Notes under the pieces: model-generated | The model's input: only the letters and a program-made list of their open reading frames with translations | Database searches by the model: none | What the model was told of the DNA's origin: nothing | Part shown: positions 33,084-44,142 of the stretch, one piece after another | How positions within the stretch are numbered: position 1 is the stretch's first letter | Layout: each line of letters starts with the position of its first letter | Source of the DNA: Micromussa lordhowensis | Taxonomy: Eukaryota > Cnidaria > Anthozoa > Scleractinia > Lobophylliidae | Direction of reading: 5' to 3' | DNA length: 64,000 nt | Assembly (NCBI GenBank): GCA_964020085.1 | Contig: OZ026596.1 | Coordinates: forward strand, 34,744,834 to 34,808,833 | Position numbers and translations under genes: made by a program

Positions 33084-36000
33084 CTAGGAACGCTGGTACA
33101 GCTCCTCGAAATCCAGTTGGCGTGGGATCACACCCACCGGTAGTCTTGTACGGAACTTGCGGCTGGGGAACATCAGTTCTGCCGGGGCAAGTTTGGTAGT
33201 GCAATGCGGTGTTGCACGATAAGAGCGCAGGAATCTGTGTACTTCTTGCTTAAAATTCTGTCCGGTCAGCCTGCATATCTGGTAGAGCTTCTTCAGCACC
33301 CTCATAAATTGCTCGGCTTCTCCATTGGCCTGGGGATTCCGAGGTGTCTTGCGTTCATGTTTGAAGCCCAAGTACTTGCTGAAATCTTCAAACTCTTGCC
33401 CGCTGAATGGAGGTCCGTTGTCACTGTCCACCGACACTGGTATTCCAAGTGAAGAGAAAATCCGGTCCAGCTTCGGGATTACTGCCCGTGCGCTAGTGCC
33501 GCTGACGAAATCCACCTCTGCCCATCTTGACTGTTTGCATACCACTACAAGCAGATACTCGCCCGTGTTGATTGGCCCCCAAAAGTCCATGGCTACTTCC
33601 TTCCAGGGCTCGCTTGGCAAAGGGGTCATTCGCAGTGGTTCGCGTTCGTAGGACGGCGTTACCACTTGGCACGGATGACAGTGCTGGATACATGCTTCAA
33701 CCATTCTGTCCAAACCCGGAAACCATACCCTGGTTCTGAGGTACTCCTTTGTCTTGGTGACCCCTTGGTGTCCTTCATGGGCGAGCCGGACCACCTTATC
33801 TCTTAGTGCGCTGGGTACCACTATGCGGGCTCCTCTCACCACCAGTCCCCCTACTACGGCTAACTCTGTGAAGACTGGGTCGAACTGTGGGCCCAGAGTT
33901 TTTCGTTCTTGTGTTGTGAGATACCCTCTGGCTATTGCGCTCTTCAGCTCTATTAACTGTGGATCCCGGCCCGTTTGCTCAAGGAGTTCTTCCCACGACA
34001 CTGCGTCTGGCAGCGAAGCCTGGACTACTGCCATGATATCCTTCTCAAATACTTCTTCTGCTTCACTGGCTGGCCATTCTGCCTGGTTATCTGCGAAATC
34101 GTCTTGCGCCACAGATGGCCCTGGGTGTCTGGAGTTGTAATCTGCCTCATTTGCCTCCGCTCCTGCCTTCTTGCCGGCAACATAATTAAGTCTATAGTTG
34201 AAACCTTGCAAACGAACTCTCATTCTTTCTATCCTCAGCGGTGCCGTGGTTTTGTGGGTCGCAAACAGGGGCACCAGGGGCTTGTGATCAGTGTCAATGT
34301 CGAATGTGTCCCGGAGTCCGTACAAGTAGATCTGATTGGCAAACACACCCCACTCTACCGCCTTTGCTTCCTTCTCCAACTGTGAATACCTCGACTCAGT
34401 GTCCGTGAGAGCTCTCGAGCGGTACGTGACTGGTCTCCATCGTTTTGCTCGTGGATCGTACTGCTTCATGGTGGCTGCTATGCCTTGTGGTCCTGCGTCC
34501 GTCTTTAATTTAGTCTGGCGTTGGGGATCAAAGTACGCCATTACCGTGTCTCCTGTTAGCATTGCTTTCACTTGCTCGAACGCCTTCTGCTGCTCTGGAG
34601 TCCACTGGAATTCAATTCCTTCCTTGATAAGTTCCCTTAGAGGTGCTGTGACCTGTGCGAAGCCTTCCATGAAGTCAGCATTGGCTCCCGCGAAGAACAA
34701 GAATGACCGCACTTCCGCCTGCGATTCCGGTGGGCCTGCTGCTTGTAACGCTGCCACCTTGCTCGGGTCCGGCGAGATTCCCTCGCTGGAAAACACTTTG
34801 CCAAAGAACGTGACCGCTCGTAGGTTGAATCGGCTTTTCTTGATACTGAGGGTAAGCCCGTGTGCTCGCCAGAGTTGCAGTATATGTTTCAGAGCCTGGT
34901 CATGCTCGTCCTGCGTTGCCCCATGGATCAGGATGTCGTCGTAGATCCTGATGGCGTGGGGTTCCAGCGCCACAACTTTACGCACTTCTTCATTGAATAT
35001 TTCTGCCGCGCTGTTGACCCCGAAGTGTAACCTCTTGAAACGCTTGAGCCCGCGGTGTGTATAGAAAGTGGTCAGCTTTCTGCTCTCTTCTGCCAGCTCA
35101 AGCTGCATGTAACCATCATTCATATCCAGGTGCGTGAAGTACTTGGCGCCGTTGAGCCTGGTCTCCAGTTCCCGTAAGGTAGGTATTGTGTGCCTCGTTC
35201 TCTTGATGTACTTGTTCACATCGGTCATGTCTAAGCTAGCCCTGACGCTTTCACCGTCCTTCGGTGTGAGGACTACGTTACTACACCAGTCAGTGGGTTC
35301 GTCTCCTACATCTTCTATGATGTCTAAATCTTGCCATCTGTCCAGGATCTGCTCGAACTTGTCTTTCAAGGGTAGGGACACTTTTCTCTGTTTCTGCACC
35401 GCTCCTGGGGCATTGGGATCTACATGCAGCTTTACGGTCACCCCTTTAAGTTTCCCGATGCCGGTAAAAACATCTTCATACTCTTGAACCATGTCTCTTA
35501 TGGCTTGCCGTTCCTCTCCCAGTACCGGCTGCGGTGCTTTTGTGGTCTGCTCAATGTGATATTCCACGAGGCCCATATTTTCAGCTGCCTGTCGACTCAG
35601 GAGCGCCGTGTTCCCTCGACCCTTGACTACGTAGACCATTTCCTGGATGTTCTTTTGATTTCTGCTAATGGTGGCCAAGAAACAGCCAACTAATGCCAAA
35701 ACTGGTCCCGTTCCATCCCCTGAATAACTTCTTATGATCGCCTTGGTTGGCTGCAGACGGCTTGTACTTTTGAGACTCTCAAAGTGTTTTTCAGTGATGA
35801 CCGTAACATCTGCTTGCGTATCCAGGTGTAGTGTGATTGGGACGCTGTTTACTTCTAGTGTCACTGTAGGGTTTCGCGATTTACCCTGCACCACTTGGTA
35901 AAGATACACCTCTTCTGTTTCCTCTGCGTCCTCTTGCACACAAGTCTCACTAGGCCCTAGTCCTGCCTCCACGGCTCTGACTTGTTTACCGGGGCGATAA

Positions 36001-36848
36001 CCTTTCTTGCCCGGACACACTCTTGCAAAGTGGTTGATTCCCCCACATCTTAAACAGTTCTTTCCCTTTGCGGGACAGGAACTTCCTTTGGGGTGAGCAT
36101 CATTTCCACATCCTGTACACACGGATTTAGTTGTTGGGTTGCCAGTGGATCTGTCTGGGGTACTGTTCCTCATGCTATACCGTCCTGGCCTTGTGATCTT
36201 ATTCACTTCTTTACTTTGATTTGTGTGCACCTGATGGTCTTCTTCTTTATCTTTACACTCACCGCTTGTTACGATCTCACTCCCCTCCTTGGCTATTTCA
36301 AATGCTTTCACCGTTTCACGCACCAATTTGAGATCCCCATTCTTTCGGATCAACTCGTTGCGAAGCTCGCTGTTACTCGTTTTTACCACTGTCAACATGA
36401 TGATAGCGCTATCCAGTGTGATTGGAAACTCGCAGTGGAGCCCTTGTTCCCTGCACTTCGTTTCAAAATCGGCAAATGGTAAGTCAGAAGGCCACTCTAT
36501 GTTGAGTAGTTTGTACAGTTCCAAGGTGTTGTTCCGGTAGGCCTTGAAGTGTTGGTTGAGCTTCTCTATGTGCGACGCGTAGGTAGTAGGTTGTTCCGGT
36601 AGTGTTTCCACTAGCTTTTGCAGCTCTTCGCCACCGACCAACAAAAACAAGTCGAGTTTGTCTTCCTCGCTCACCGCCATCCAACGCGTAGCTCGCTCAA
36701 ATCGATCTCGCCACAGCTTCCATGCCTTCTCGCGTTGTCCCGGCTCTCCCTTGAAGCTCATGGCTCCCACACTCGTCTGAACGCTTGCAAGGACTCCCGC
36801 TTTACTTCTTTGTGTGTTATTTTCCTGTTCCTGACCTTCGTCACCCAT
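33084..36848 (-). CDS. Gag-Pol polyprotein of the Ty3/gypsy element
   Basis: A single 1254-codon frame starting 7 bases past the primer-binding site region. Gag occupies residues ~1-240, two Cys/His knuckles lie at ~244-279 (CTGCGNDAH..., CLRCGGINHFARVC), the aspartic protease has D343 in LHLDTQADVTVI (DTQ in place of DTG/DSG), and the reverse transcriptase has LDMNDGYMQLEL and IYDDILIHG near 635. RNase H follows (KTDAGPQGIAATM), then the integrase H2C2 finger (HEGHQGVTK...CIQHCHPCQ) and a core with D in MDFWGP, D in DSDNGPPFSGQEF and E in NPQANGEAEQF. Order protease-RT-RNase H-integrase defines Ty3/gypsy. The frame stops at 33084, before the C-terminal integrase tail, which continues at 33076 in another frame. 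Gag and Pol are fused with no frameshift site. Confidence 0.92.
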   Translation of the reverse strand: MGDEGQEQENNTQRSKAGVLASVQTSVGAMSFKGEPGQREKAWKLWRDRFERATRWMAVSEEDKLDLFLLVGGEELQKLVETLPEQPTTYASHIEKLNQHFKAYRNNTLELYKLLNIEWPSDLPFADFETKCREQGLHCEFPITLDSAIIMLTVVKTSNSELRNELIRKNGDLKLVRETVKAFEIAKEGSEIVTSGECKDKEEDHQVHTNQSKEVNKITRPGRYSMRNSTPDRSTGNPTTKSVCTGCGNDAHPKGSSCPAKGKNCLRCGGINHFARVCPGKKGYRPGKQVRAVEAGLGPSETCVQEDAEETEEVYLYQVVQGKSRNPTVTLEVNSVPITLHLDTQADVTVITEKHFESLKSTSRLQPTKAIIRSYSGDGTGPVLALVGCFLATISRNQKNIQEMVYVVKGRGNTALLSRQAAENMGLVEYHIEQTTKAPQPVLGEERQAIRDMVQEYEDVFTGIGKLKGVTVKLHVDPNAPGAVQKQRKVSLPLKDKFEQILDRWQDLDIIEDVGDEPTDWCSNVVLTPKDGESVRASLDMTDVNKYIKRTRHTIPTLRELETRLNGAKYFTHLDMNDGYMQLELAEESRKLTTFYTHRGLKRFKRLHFGVNSAAEIFNEEVRKVVALEPHAIRIYDDILIHGATQDEHDQALKHILQLWRAHGLTLSIKKSRFNLRAVTFFGKVFSSEGISPDPSKVAALQAAGPPESQAEVRSFLFFAGANADFMEGFAQVTAPLRELIKEGIEFQWTPEQQKAFEQVKAMLTGDTVMAYFDPQRQTKLKTDAGPQGIAATMKQYDPRAKRWRPVTYRSRALTDTESRYSQLEKEAKAVEWGVFANQIYLYGLRDTFDIDTDHKPLVPLFATHKTTAPLRIERMRVRLQGFNYRLNYVAGKKAGAEANEADYNSRHPGPSVAQDDFADNQAEWPASEAEEVFEKDIMAVVQASLPDAVSWEELLEQTGRDPQLIELKSAIARGYLTTQERKTLGPQFDPVFTELAVVGGLVVRGARIVVPSALRDKVVRLAHEGHQGVTKTKEYLRTRVWFPGLDRMVEACIQHCHPCQVVTPSYEREPLRMTPLPSEPWKEVAMDFWGPINTGEYLLVVVCKQSRWAEVDFVSGTSARAVIPKLDRIFSSLGIPVSVDSDNGPPFSGQEFEDFSKYLGFKHERKTPRNPQANGEAEQFMRVLKKLYQICRLTGQNFKQEVHRFLRSYRATPHCTTKLAPAELMFPSRKFRTRLPVGVIPRQLDFEELYQRS

Positions 36849-36854
36849 TTTTGT

Positions 36855-36870
36855 CCGATCCTCGTCGCCA
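36855..36870 (-). other. Primer-binding site of the LTR element
   Basis: TGGCGACGAGGATCGG starts one base inside the 5' LTR. It begins TGG, as expected for pairing with the CCA end of a tRNA primer. The tRNA identity was not determined. Confidence 0.7.
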
Positions 36871-36871
36871 A

Positions 36872-37006
36872 TTTAATGGATAAACACTAGATACTTAGTT
36901 CGGCTGTCAGCCATGCTGTCTTACTCACTAGGTAACCAAGCCTAGGAGTCCCAGTGTTCTTAGTGAGCCGCACTGGTGGCCAGTCTTAGCCGGTTAGGAT
37001 ACTACA
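36872..37006 (-). repeat. 5' LTR (135 bp)
   Basis: Identical copy of 32396-32530, upstream of gag on the minus strand. It should contain the promoter; I see no strong TATA box in it. Confidence 0.9.
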
Positions 37007-37011
37007 CTCAT

Positions 37012-37629
37012 TTAAAGTCAAAACAGCACCACAAGATAACTAAAAATAAGTAGTATTATATTAGTGCATTGACTTAGCAAAAATGATTACTGAACTATGC
37101 CTACCACAAATTATTAGAGATAATGAAAACCAGATATAAGAAAAGGCAATGACAAATCAGTTCTGTGATGAAATTCAATTTTAATTCATACCTGTACATC
37201 TCGGGTTATCGTTTCTTTTTGATCTTGTCCATGGCGCCTGTTGCTCTCTTTTACCTGATACATAGTGAACAAGGGTACTTTCGGTCAGTTTTCAGTTTGG
37301 GTAAAGTTGACTCAAAGTTACTCTTAAAAACGCTCAATGTAATAATCAAATCAACGTGCACGCTCTGGTTGGTCAATCATCTATGAGCTAATTGTGCCAA
37401 TAAACTCGTGGAAATTTCGCGTTTCCTGAATTATTATAAGAAGAATAATAGACCACAAGTTTCTATGGTTTAGGGGCTTTATGAACCACTTGGAATGTTG
37501 GAAGTTAAGAAAAATCTTAGCATTTTTTATGATGTATTACATATAACTGCGCTAGATAACTTGAGCGATCAGTGTTACACACTTTCACTTTTACACTTTA
37601 TTTCTTTTCTTATAAAAAAGTTAAGTTTA
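37012..37629. other. Remainder of tandem repeat, then unassigned AT-rich sequence
   Basis: To about 37180 this is the second half of the 223-bp duplication. From 37180 to 37626 I see no gene. The TTA at 37627-37629 is the target duplication of the MITE that follows. Confidence 0.5.
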
Positions 37630-38204
37630 GGCCCGGGTCAAACGCCATACTTCACATGAGCCGAACCTAATTCAACCAATTAGGCTCATGTGAAGTTCGG
37701 CGTTTGACCCAGATTAAGATCGGCTGATTTTATTTGGAGCGGCTGAGGCGTTCTTCACGCCTGGCCAGCCGTGAAGAACGCCTAAAGAACAACTTTCGGT
37801 CAAACGCCGATCTTCACATGAGTCGAACCGAACGCATAATCAAACGATAATCAAAGTTAAGTCATGTTAATGTATGAATTAGCCTTAAATGCATTCATCA
37901 GCCTCGATCACAGTTTTTTTTCCAACATGGCTGCCTGTCGCGCTAGTGTTGAAGATGATGAAGAATCTTGAACACGACGAAACAGGAGAAGGGCCGTCAA
38001 AAAGTCAAGCTGCATCTAAAGATGACGTCTACTTTTCAAAAAGAGAGCTAATTTTAGCATGGACGACCGCCTTCTTTGGGAATTCTGTATCATTTTGAGG
38101 AGAAGTGCCTTCTGGTCTGAAGTTACCTTGACAAACCACTGACCAACAAGACCGCTTTTGTTATTTGTTTGGTCTAGCAGTTCGGTTCGACTGAATGTTA
38201 ATTT

Positions 38205-41200
38205 CACCTTCACCTATCTTCTTCGTGCCATGTGGCACATAAGGCCTCAACACAATCCCGCCAACCATCTCTGTCAGCCGCAGCCATTTGTACCTCACTC
38301 CAGTTCCTCCATCCCGCTTTTTCCATTTCTCTCTCCGCCGTCCTTCTCCATGTTGTCCTTGGTCTTCCCCGTTTTCGCCGCCCCTCTGGGGCCCAGGTCA
38401 ATGCAGTTCTGCAGTCATTGTTTGGTTCTTTCCTCATGATGTGGCCGATGAATTTCCATCTTCTCTTTCGCACGTCCTCACTGAGGTTTTCTATCTCAGC
38501 CATCTTCAGGACTTCTTTGTTTGTAATTCTTTCCTGCCAGCGTATCTTAAATATCCGTCTAAGACATCTGCTTTGGAAGACATCGATTTTGTTTTCATCG
38601 CATTTATTCATCTTCCACGTCTCGCAGCCATACATCAAGACTGGCTTTACTAGTGTCTTATATAGCCTGACTTTGGTTCGTCGACTGATGCTGTGGCTGC
38701 TCCAGATCTTTTTCAATCTCAAGAATATCCCTCTCGCTTTGACTACTCTGTTCTGGATGTCTTCAGTACCTCCACCCTCTTTGGAAACTGTAGCTCCCAA
38801 GTACACAAATCTATCAACATCCTCTATTCCTCGCCCATTTACCTCCACCACATCATTGTTCCGTGAGTTTATTCGGAGCAGCTTACATTTGTCTACATTG
38901 ACTTTCAGTCCCACCCTTTCTGCTTCATGGGTCAGCTTATCGGTCTTAGCTTGAATGTGCTGCCTGGTCGATGACAAAAGGGCTATATCATCCGCAAAGT
39001 CGAGATCCTCGAGCTTTGTGTTGAACTTCCATCTTATTCCAGTATTCCCTTCTTGCAATGTATTTCTCATTACCCAGTCAACGGCTAGCAGGAATAGTAA
39101 ACCTGACATATTACAACCCTGTTTCACTCCAGTTTGGATCTTAAACCACTCCGTTGTGTCCTGGCCATCCACTACCGCACATTCAAAGTCGTCATAGAGC
39201 GCTTTCACCATGCTGACTATCTTGGATGGTATGCCGTAGCTTCTCATAATCAACCATAGACTATCCCTATGGACTGAATCAAACGCTTTCTCGAAATCTA
39301 TGAAGTTAACGTACAATGATGACTGCCACTCTATTGACTGCTCGATGATATTTCTCAATATGAAAATTTGCTCAGTAGTTCCCCTACCTGGTCGAAAACC
39401 TGCTTGTTCCTTTCTAAGCTTCGACTCTACTCCGGTTCATATCCTGTCTATCACAATTTTCCCCATGACCTTACTGACAACTGACAGCAGCGTAATTCCA
39501 CGCCAGTTTTTACATTCTTTCAGATTTCCTTTTTTCGGCAGTTTGACAATCAGTCCTTTTCTCCATTTCCTTCGTGTCTTCTCGTCTCTCCACACTATGT
39601 CTATGATCTCCTTGACTTTAGTGGTAGCATAGTCAATGTCAGCTTTAATCAGCGCCGCTTGTATGTTGTCTATTCCTGGCGCTTTTCCATTCTTCAGATA
39701 CCCTATGGCCTTCCTTACTTCAGCTCTGCTGGGTTCAGATGTATCAATTTCTTCTATTTCGTCCAGCAGTTCTATCTCAATTTTCACATACTGGATTACT
39801 AGGGTTCTCTCTATTTAGTACTTCAGAGAAATGCTCCAACCATCGTCTGATCTTACTTTCCTTATCATTCAGGATCTTTCCTGTTTTGTCCATTACTGCA
39901 GCACTCTGCCTTGGCCTTTCATTGCTTAATACTTTGGTCAGAGTACACAGTGTTTTCATGTGTTGCTGATTAGCTGCATTTTCAGCTTCTTTGGCAATCT
40001 CTTCAGTCCATCTTCTTTTATCCACCCTGACCTGTCTTTTAACTTCCCTATCCTTTTGTCGGTATTCATCTTGCGATCTCTGTTTTAGCCTCTCTGATCT
40101 TGCACCGATTAGCTTCTGTTTGATGGCTTTCCTTTGGTCTACCAGCATCCAAGCCTCCTGACTAAACCATGGCTTGTTTTTCTTTTTCTTGTACCCTAGT
40201 ACCTCCTCTGCAGTTTTGACATAAGCTTCCTCCATTATCTTGTTTTTCCTTTCCACTTGGTCTTCTTGTTCCTCTCCTTCATCACTCATTTGCTCTTCTA
40301 CTGCTAGTGCCTGGAATCTATTCTTCAGATGTATGGTGAACCTTCTGTGTATAGCATGGTTTTGGAGTTTGTGTGTGTCAAACCTCTTCTTGGTACTCTC
40401 CGTCACCGGTGCTCTCTTGAGCTTTAATCTGATGGTTGATCGTACAAGGAAATGGTCGCTGGCCACATCTGCTGACCTCATGGTCCTCGTGTCTAACACT
40501 GATGTTCTAAATTTTCTGTTAACCAGAGTGTGATCTATTTGATTTTTTGTTCTTCCATCAGGTGACACCCAGGTTTGCTTATGAATTTCCTTGTGAGGAA
40601 AAACTGTCCCAGTGATAACCATTTCATTAAAATCGCAGAATTCTTTCTGTCTTTCTCCATTGTCATTTGCTAAGCCCAGTCCGTGCCGTCCCATTACTCT
40701 TTCAAGGCCATTGACAAGGTTCCCCACCTTAGCATTCATATCTCCAGTGATGATTAACATATCATGATTGTGTACCTGCTCAGTTACTTCTTGTAGTTTC
40801 CCGTAGAAGTCTTCTTTTGTTTGCTCATCTGCGTCATTGGTTGGCGCATACACATGTATCATCGTAACTTTGACAAACTTAGAGTAGAATCTTGTCTTTA
40901 TTATTCTCTCATTAATTGGTGAGCAGTCAATTAAAGCCTTTGTTGCCTCTTGGTTCATCATTATCGCCACGCCCTGCATATGCTGATCGTCATCTCGTCC
41001 TGAGTACACTACTGTTTCACCTGAGCTCAATTTCATTCTACCTGCTCCTATCCATCGGCACTCACTTATTCCCATAATGTGGATCCTGATCTGATTCATC
41101 ACTCTCGCAACTTGTGCTGATTTCCCTGCAGTATACATTGTTCTCACATTCCAATTCCCTATTCTAATCTGGGTTCTTGGGGTCACTAGTGGTTTGTTCA

Positions 41201-41523
41201 GCTCCTGAGCATCCTCTCGGCTTTGGCTCAAGGGCGTCATTCGTTGCCTATCCAAGCAAGGTACCGCGTTGGCCCCAAGGGAAAGTTGCCTTCGAGTGTT
41301 TAAGGTTTCTGTATCCACTTTGTTTTAAGGGGGCGGGTGATTGGCCTGCCGCCTAACCCCCAACCTGGAGGACCAGGGGCTGTTCTTTGTCTGGCCTCTA
41401 TCCCTCGACCAATCCGGCATGGTTAGACCTGTCAGGGATTATAGTCCCAGCCGGCACAGCTCTCAGGGTCATTGAGACACTCAAGCCTCACCACCACTAC
41501 AAGGTGACAGCCCAACGGTGAAG
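38205..41523 (-). mobile_element. RTE-clade LINE, near full length, 12-bp TSD
   Basis: A perfect 12-base duplication GAATGTTAATTT (38193-38204 and 41524-41535) brackets the insertion. The 3' end (minus strand, at 38205) finishes in tandem GGTGAA units and not in poly-A, typical of RTE elements. The 5' ~200 bases before the ORF are GC-rich, non-coding sequence with CACCACCACTACAAGGTGAC-like words, as in RTE 5' regions. Confidence 0.9.
38210..41318 (-). pseudogene. RTE LINE endonuclease-reverse transcriptase, one frameshift and one stop
   Basis: The N-terminal half (41318-39777) is an apurinic-type endonuclease: IRIGNWNVRTMYTAGKSAQV, GISECRWIG, IHVYAPTNDADE, IITGDMNAKVGN and SDHFLVRSTI. The reverse transcriptase continues 39787-38210 with KAPGIDNIQAALIK, NWRGITLLSVVSK, GFRPGRGTTEQIF, VDFEKAFDSVHR, GVKQGCNMSGLLF and the catalytic LDFADDIALLSS, then the C-terminal RRRWKFIGHIMR region typical of RTE. 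A one-base frameshift lies near 39785 and TGA stops the frame at 39437-39439. The protein would nick DNA and prime reverse transcription. Two lesions make this copy inactive. Confidence 0.9.
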
Positions 41524-41620
41524 GAATGTTAATTTAGGCGTTCTGAATTATTTGAGTCGACCCAAACTGTCATTAGGTTCGGCTCATGTGAAGTACGGCG
41601 TTTGACCCGGGCCTTAGGTT

Positions 41621-41657
41621 GACCCGCAGATAGCAAATTTGCTAATCGAGGCGGGTC
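41621..41657. other. 3'-terminal hairpin of the CR1-like LINE
   Basis: GACCCGC (41621-41627) pairs with GCGGGTC (41651-41657) around the perfect palindrome TAGCAAATTTGCTA (41631-41644). It sits at the presumed 3' end of the LINE transcript, where a reverse transcriptase would recognise its template, and directly beside the MITE insertion point. Confidence 0.6.
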
Positions 41658-42689
41658 AATCATCAATAAACTTTAGTTGCAATATATAAGGAAGATTAAA
41701 AACTAAATAGTTAGACATTGTCAAATTATAGAGAGAAACATAACTGGTAAATACAATAAAGTACAATAAAGTATAGAAGTAAATTAAATAGTAAAGCAAT
41801 CGGGTCAATTTGTTTTAATTATGCAGTCTTTAAGTTTGGAGGAGATATTTTCGACATCAAGATAAGAATCTTCACTATCTAGTATCTGAAATAAAGAAGT
41901 TTTCATTTGTTTATTAAAGGAATCTTTTGATAACGTTTTAAATTCATTTGGTATCTTATTCCAAATTTTGACACCAACACGCGAGAAAGCCTTTTTTTGT
42001 AAGTTAAGTCTAGAATACTTTGTACTAAAGAACTGCGATTTGGATGATCGAGTATTGTAGGTATGAATATAAGATATTTTAGTAAATAGTTTCAAAATAT
42101 TTATTGGAGCACTTTGGTTGTGCACGTCAAACATGAGTTTACTTGCGGCTTCATAATATGGGAATGTAACAGGCAGAATTTTTGCTTTGGCAAATAAAGG
42201 GATGGCATGTTCTCTTCAATCGGTGAAATAGATTAAGCGCAAAACTCGCTTTTGAAGAACTAAAACATTTTTTCTGACTAGGACGAAAAATTAAGAAATT
42301 TGATTTTTTTGTATTCAATGTCAATCTATTTGTAGTTAACCAATCATGTACGTTATTCAACTCTACATTAACCGTTTGTTCGATCGCCTTAAGATTCTTA
42401 TCAGCATAAAGTATATTAGTATCATCAGCAAAGAGATAAAATTTTAGTTTATCAGAGCTAAGGTGAATGTCATTTATGTAAAGTAAAAAGAGAAGAGGTC
42501 CAAGGACGGATCCCTGGGGGACACCACAGAGGGAGATAAGTTTTGTTGATAAATACTCTCTAATCTGAATTGTTTGTGTTCTATTTTTTAAATATGATTT
42601 AAACCAGTCATTTATCAATCCCCGGAAACCCTAAAAGTTCATTTTATCGCGTAATATTTCATGATTGACCGTATCAAATGCCTTTTTTA

Positions 42690-43902
42690 CAGTATTGTGC
42701 AAAAGTAACGCAAGCGAAATGCGCGAATTTCGTTCTTTGTTCAAGCGCACTTTCCAGGAAAGTTCGCGTGAAAGTTTGAGTGACAATTCAAGGCCTTTTG
42801 AGCGAAATTTCCCTAGAACAAAGAACGCTTTTCCGAAATTTCACGATCAAAGCGTCGCTTCACTAATTCAGTGCCCGAAATTTCACGTTGGACAGACACA
42901 ACAATTCCTTGCACGATCTATTTGATCTACCCGTCATATAACGTTCGCGAAAGATATACAGAGGGTTTTCAACGCATTCCCGAGCTAGAGTTCAGTCACG
43001 AACAGAAAGAATGAGAATTATAAGTAAACCTTACCACGAGTGAAGACTTTGAATTTAGTTTCATTCCAGAAGAGACAGAACATAAGCCTATTTTGATCAG
43101 TGTAGTCGTCAGATGTCAGCTGTGTAGAAAATTATCCCTCTTCCACGTGGCACTTCAAATCAGTACACATGCTTTTTTGTCTGTGAGAGTATCCAAAATG
43201 GTTCTTTCATTTTCGCAGATTAACTTAAGTACTCTGATATTTCGAGAAACATGAGTTTGTTTAACGCTCTGAACGTTTCAATAACCATGATTTCGTGGCT
43301 CGTGTCATATGCGTGGAAACAATGCAGGTCGCACTCTCTCGTGAGGGGACTGAAATCCTAGTGGGAAATGTCATGATTTGTTACATGAAGGGCTTACCCT
43401 AACAACATGGCACTCAGTGCAAGTTTTACTTGCCTCGGTGCTTACGTGGTTGAAGCAGCAAGTTTGTACTGAGTCTCTGACGTTTTTAGCCGCTAGGATG
43501 CATTAACAATCAAACATTCAACAGGTGAGAACATTGTAATATTCGACCGAGTTGATGAACGTAATTTCAGATGTTTTTTACGTCTCTTTACACAACAACA
43601 AATCACGAAATGTAGTCGTATTTTGCTTAGTTTGTGTCAGAACACTTATCAACCAGAGCGAATTTTCTCCCACAATTTCGCGGCTAACGATCGAAAAGAG
43701 CAAACTTTCCCTCAAAATTTCCTGACTCGTTAGCATCCACCACAAATTATTGTTCAAAAACTCAGGAGGAATAAAACAATAGATACCTTGAAAGTTCGCG
43801 GAAAAGTCGCGGAACTTTCGTTTGAGGTGACATTTCTTTGAAAAGCCATGAAAAGCCAAGAAATTTGTCGAAATTCGTTCGCATTACTTTTGCACAATAC
43901 TG
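42690..43902. mobile_element. Tc1/mariner-type MITE, 1213 bp
   Basis: Inverted ends CAGTATTGTGCAAAAGTAA at 42690 and its complement at 43902, flanked by TA (42688-42689 and 43903-43904). No transposase is encoded; the interior has several GCGAAATTTC/GAAATTTCGC-like words. It interrupts the CR1-like reverse transcriptase just before the KKAFDTVNH motif. Confidence 0.88.
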
Positions 43903-43983
43903 TAGATCAGTGAAGACGCCACATGAAAAGTATCGTTTATGCATATTACTCAGTATATCTTTGACAATATCAAGTACTGCATA

Positions 43984-44142
43984 GACCCTTTGCATAAATG
44001 GCGCCTAAATTTAAATAACAATACTTGATACATCCTTAGCCTCGGGCTCATGTTTTCAGACAAAGGATTTTTCACATGAATGTGAGGCTTAGGATGTAGA
44101 AGTATTGTTATTCAAATTTAGGCGCCATTTATGCAAAGGGTC
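43984..44142. mobile_element. 159-bp palindromic MITE
   Basis: Inverted repeats of ~45 bases starting GACCCTTTGCATAAATGGCG at both ends, flanked by TA (43982-43983, 44143-44144). The whole element can fold into one long hairpin. It is a second, separate insertion in the same LINE gene. Confidence 0.88.

Larger units (their letters stand above)
32396..37006 (-). mobile_element. Ty3/gypsy (Metaviridae-type) LTR retrotransposon, recent insertion
   Basis: Two LTRs of 135 bp (32396-32530 and 36872-37006) appear identical base for base. A 5-bp duplication CTCAT flanks the element (32391-32395, 37007-37011). On the minus strand the LTR begins TGTAGTATCC. A primer-binding site and a polypurine tract adjoin the LTRs in the expected places. 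One gag-pol frame of 1254 codons fills most of the interior. Identical LTRs mean a very recent insertion, yet the end of the integrase is disrupted. Confidence 0.93.
37630..41613. mobile_element. Harbinger-type MITE (~650 bp) split by an RTE LINE
   Basis: Terminal inverted repeats of 41 bases (37630-37670 and 41573-41613), beginning GGCCCGGGTCAAACGCC, differ at one base. A TTA duplication flanks them (37627-37629, 41614-41616), as for PIF/Harbinger elements. The interior has two more copies of the same module, inverted (37682-37709) and direct (37799-37830), plus a 14-base hairpin GGCGTTCTTCACGC/GCGTGAAGAACGCC-like at 37750-37785. It encodes no protein. The LINE at 38205-41523 sits inside. 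Confidence 0.85.

Noticed and set aside
33204..36890. Many + strand ORFs up to 202 codons opposite gag-pol
   Set aside because: They are antisense shadows of the gypsy frame with no motifs.
38232..40533. Plus strand ORFs up to 240 codons opposite the RTE LINE
   Set aside because: Antisense shadows of the endonuclease/reverse transcriptase; low-complexity Ser/Leu/Phe composition.
43578..43995. Minus ORFs of 93 and 77 codons in and beside the 1213-bp MITE, considered as a MITE-encoded protein
   Set aside because: One covers MITE sequence without transposase motifs; the other is the short CR1 reverse-transcriptase stretch read across the MITE end.
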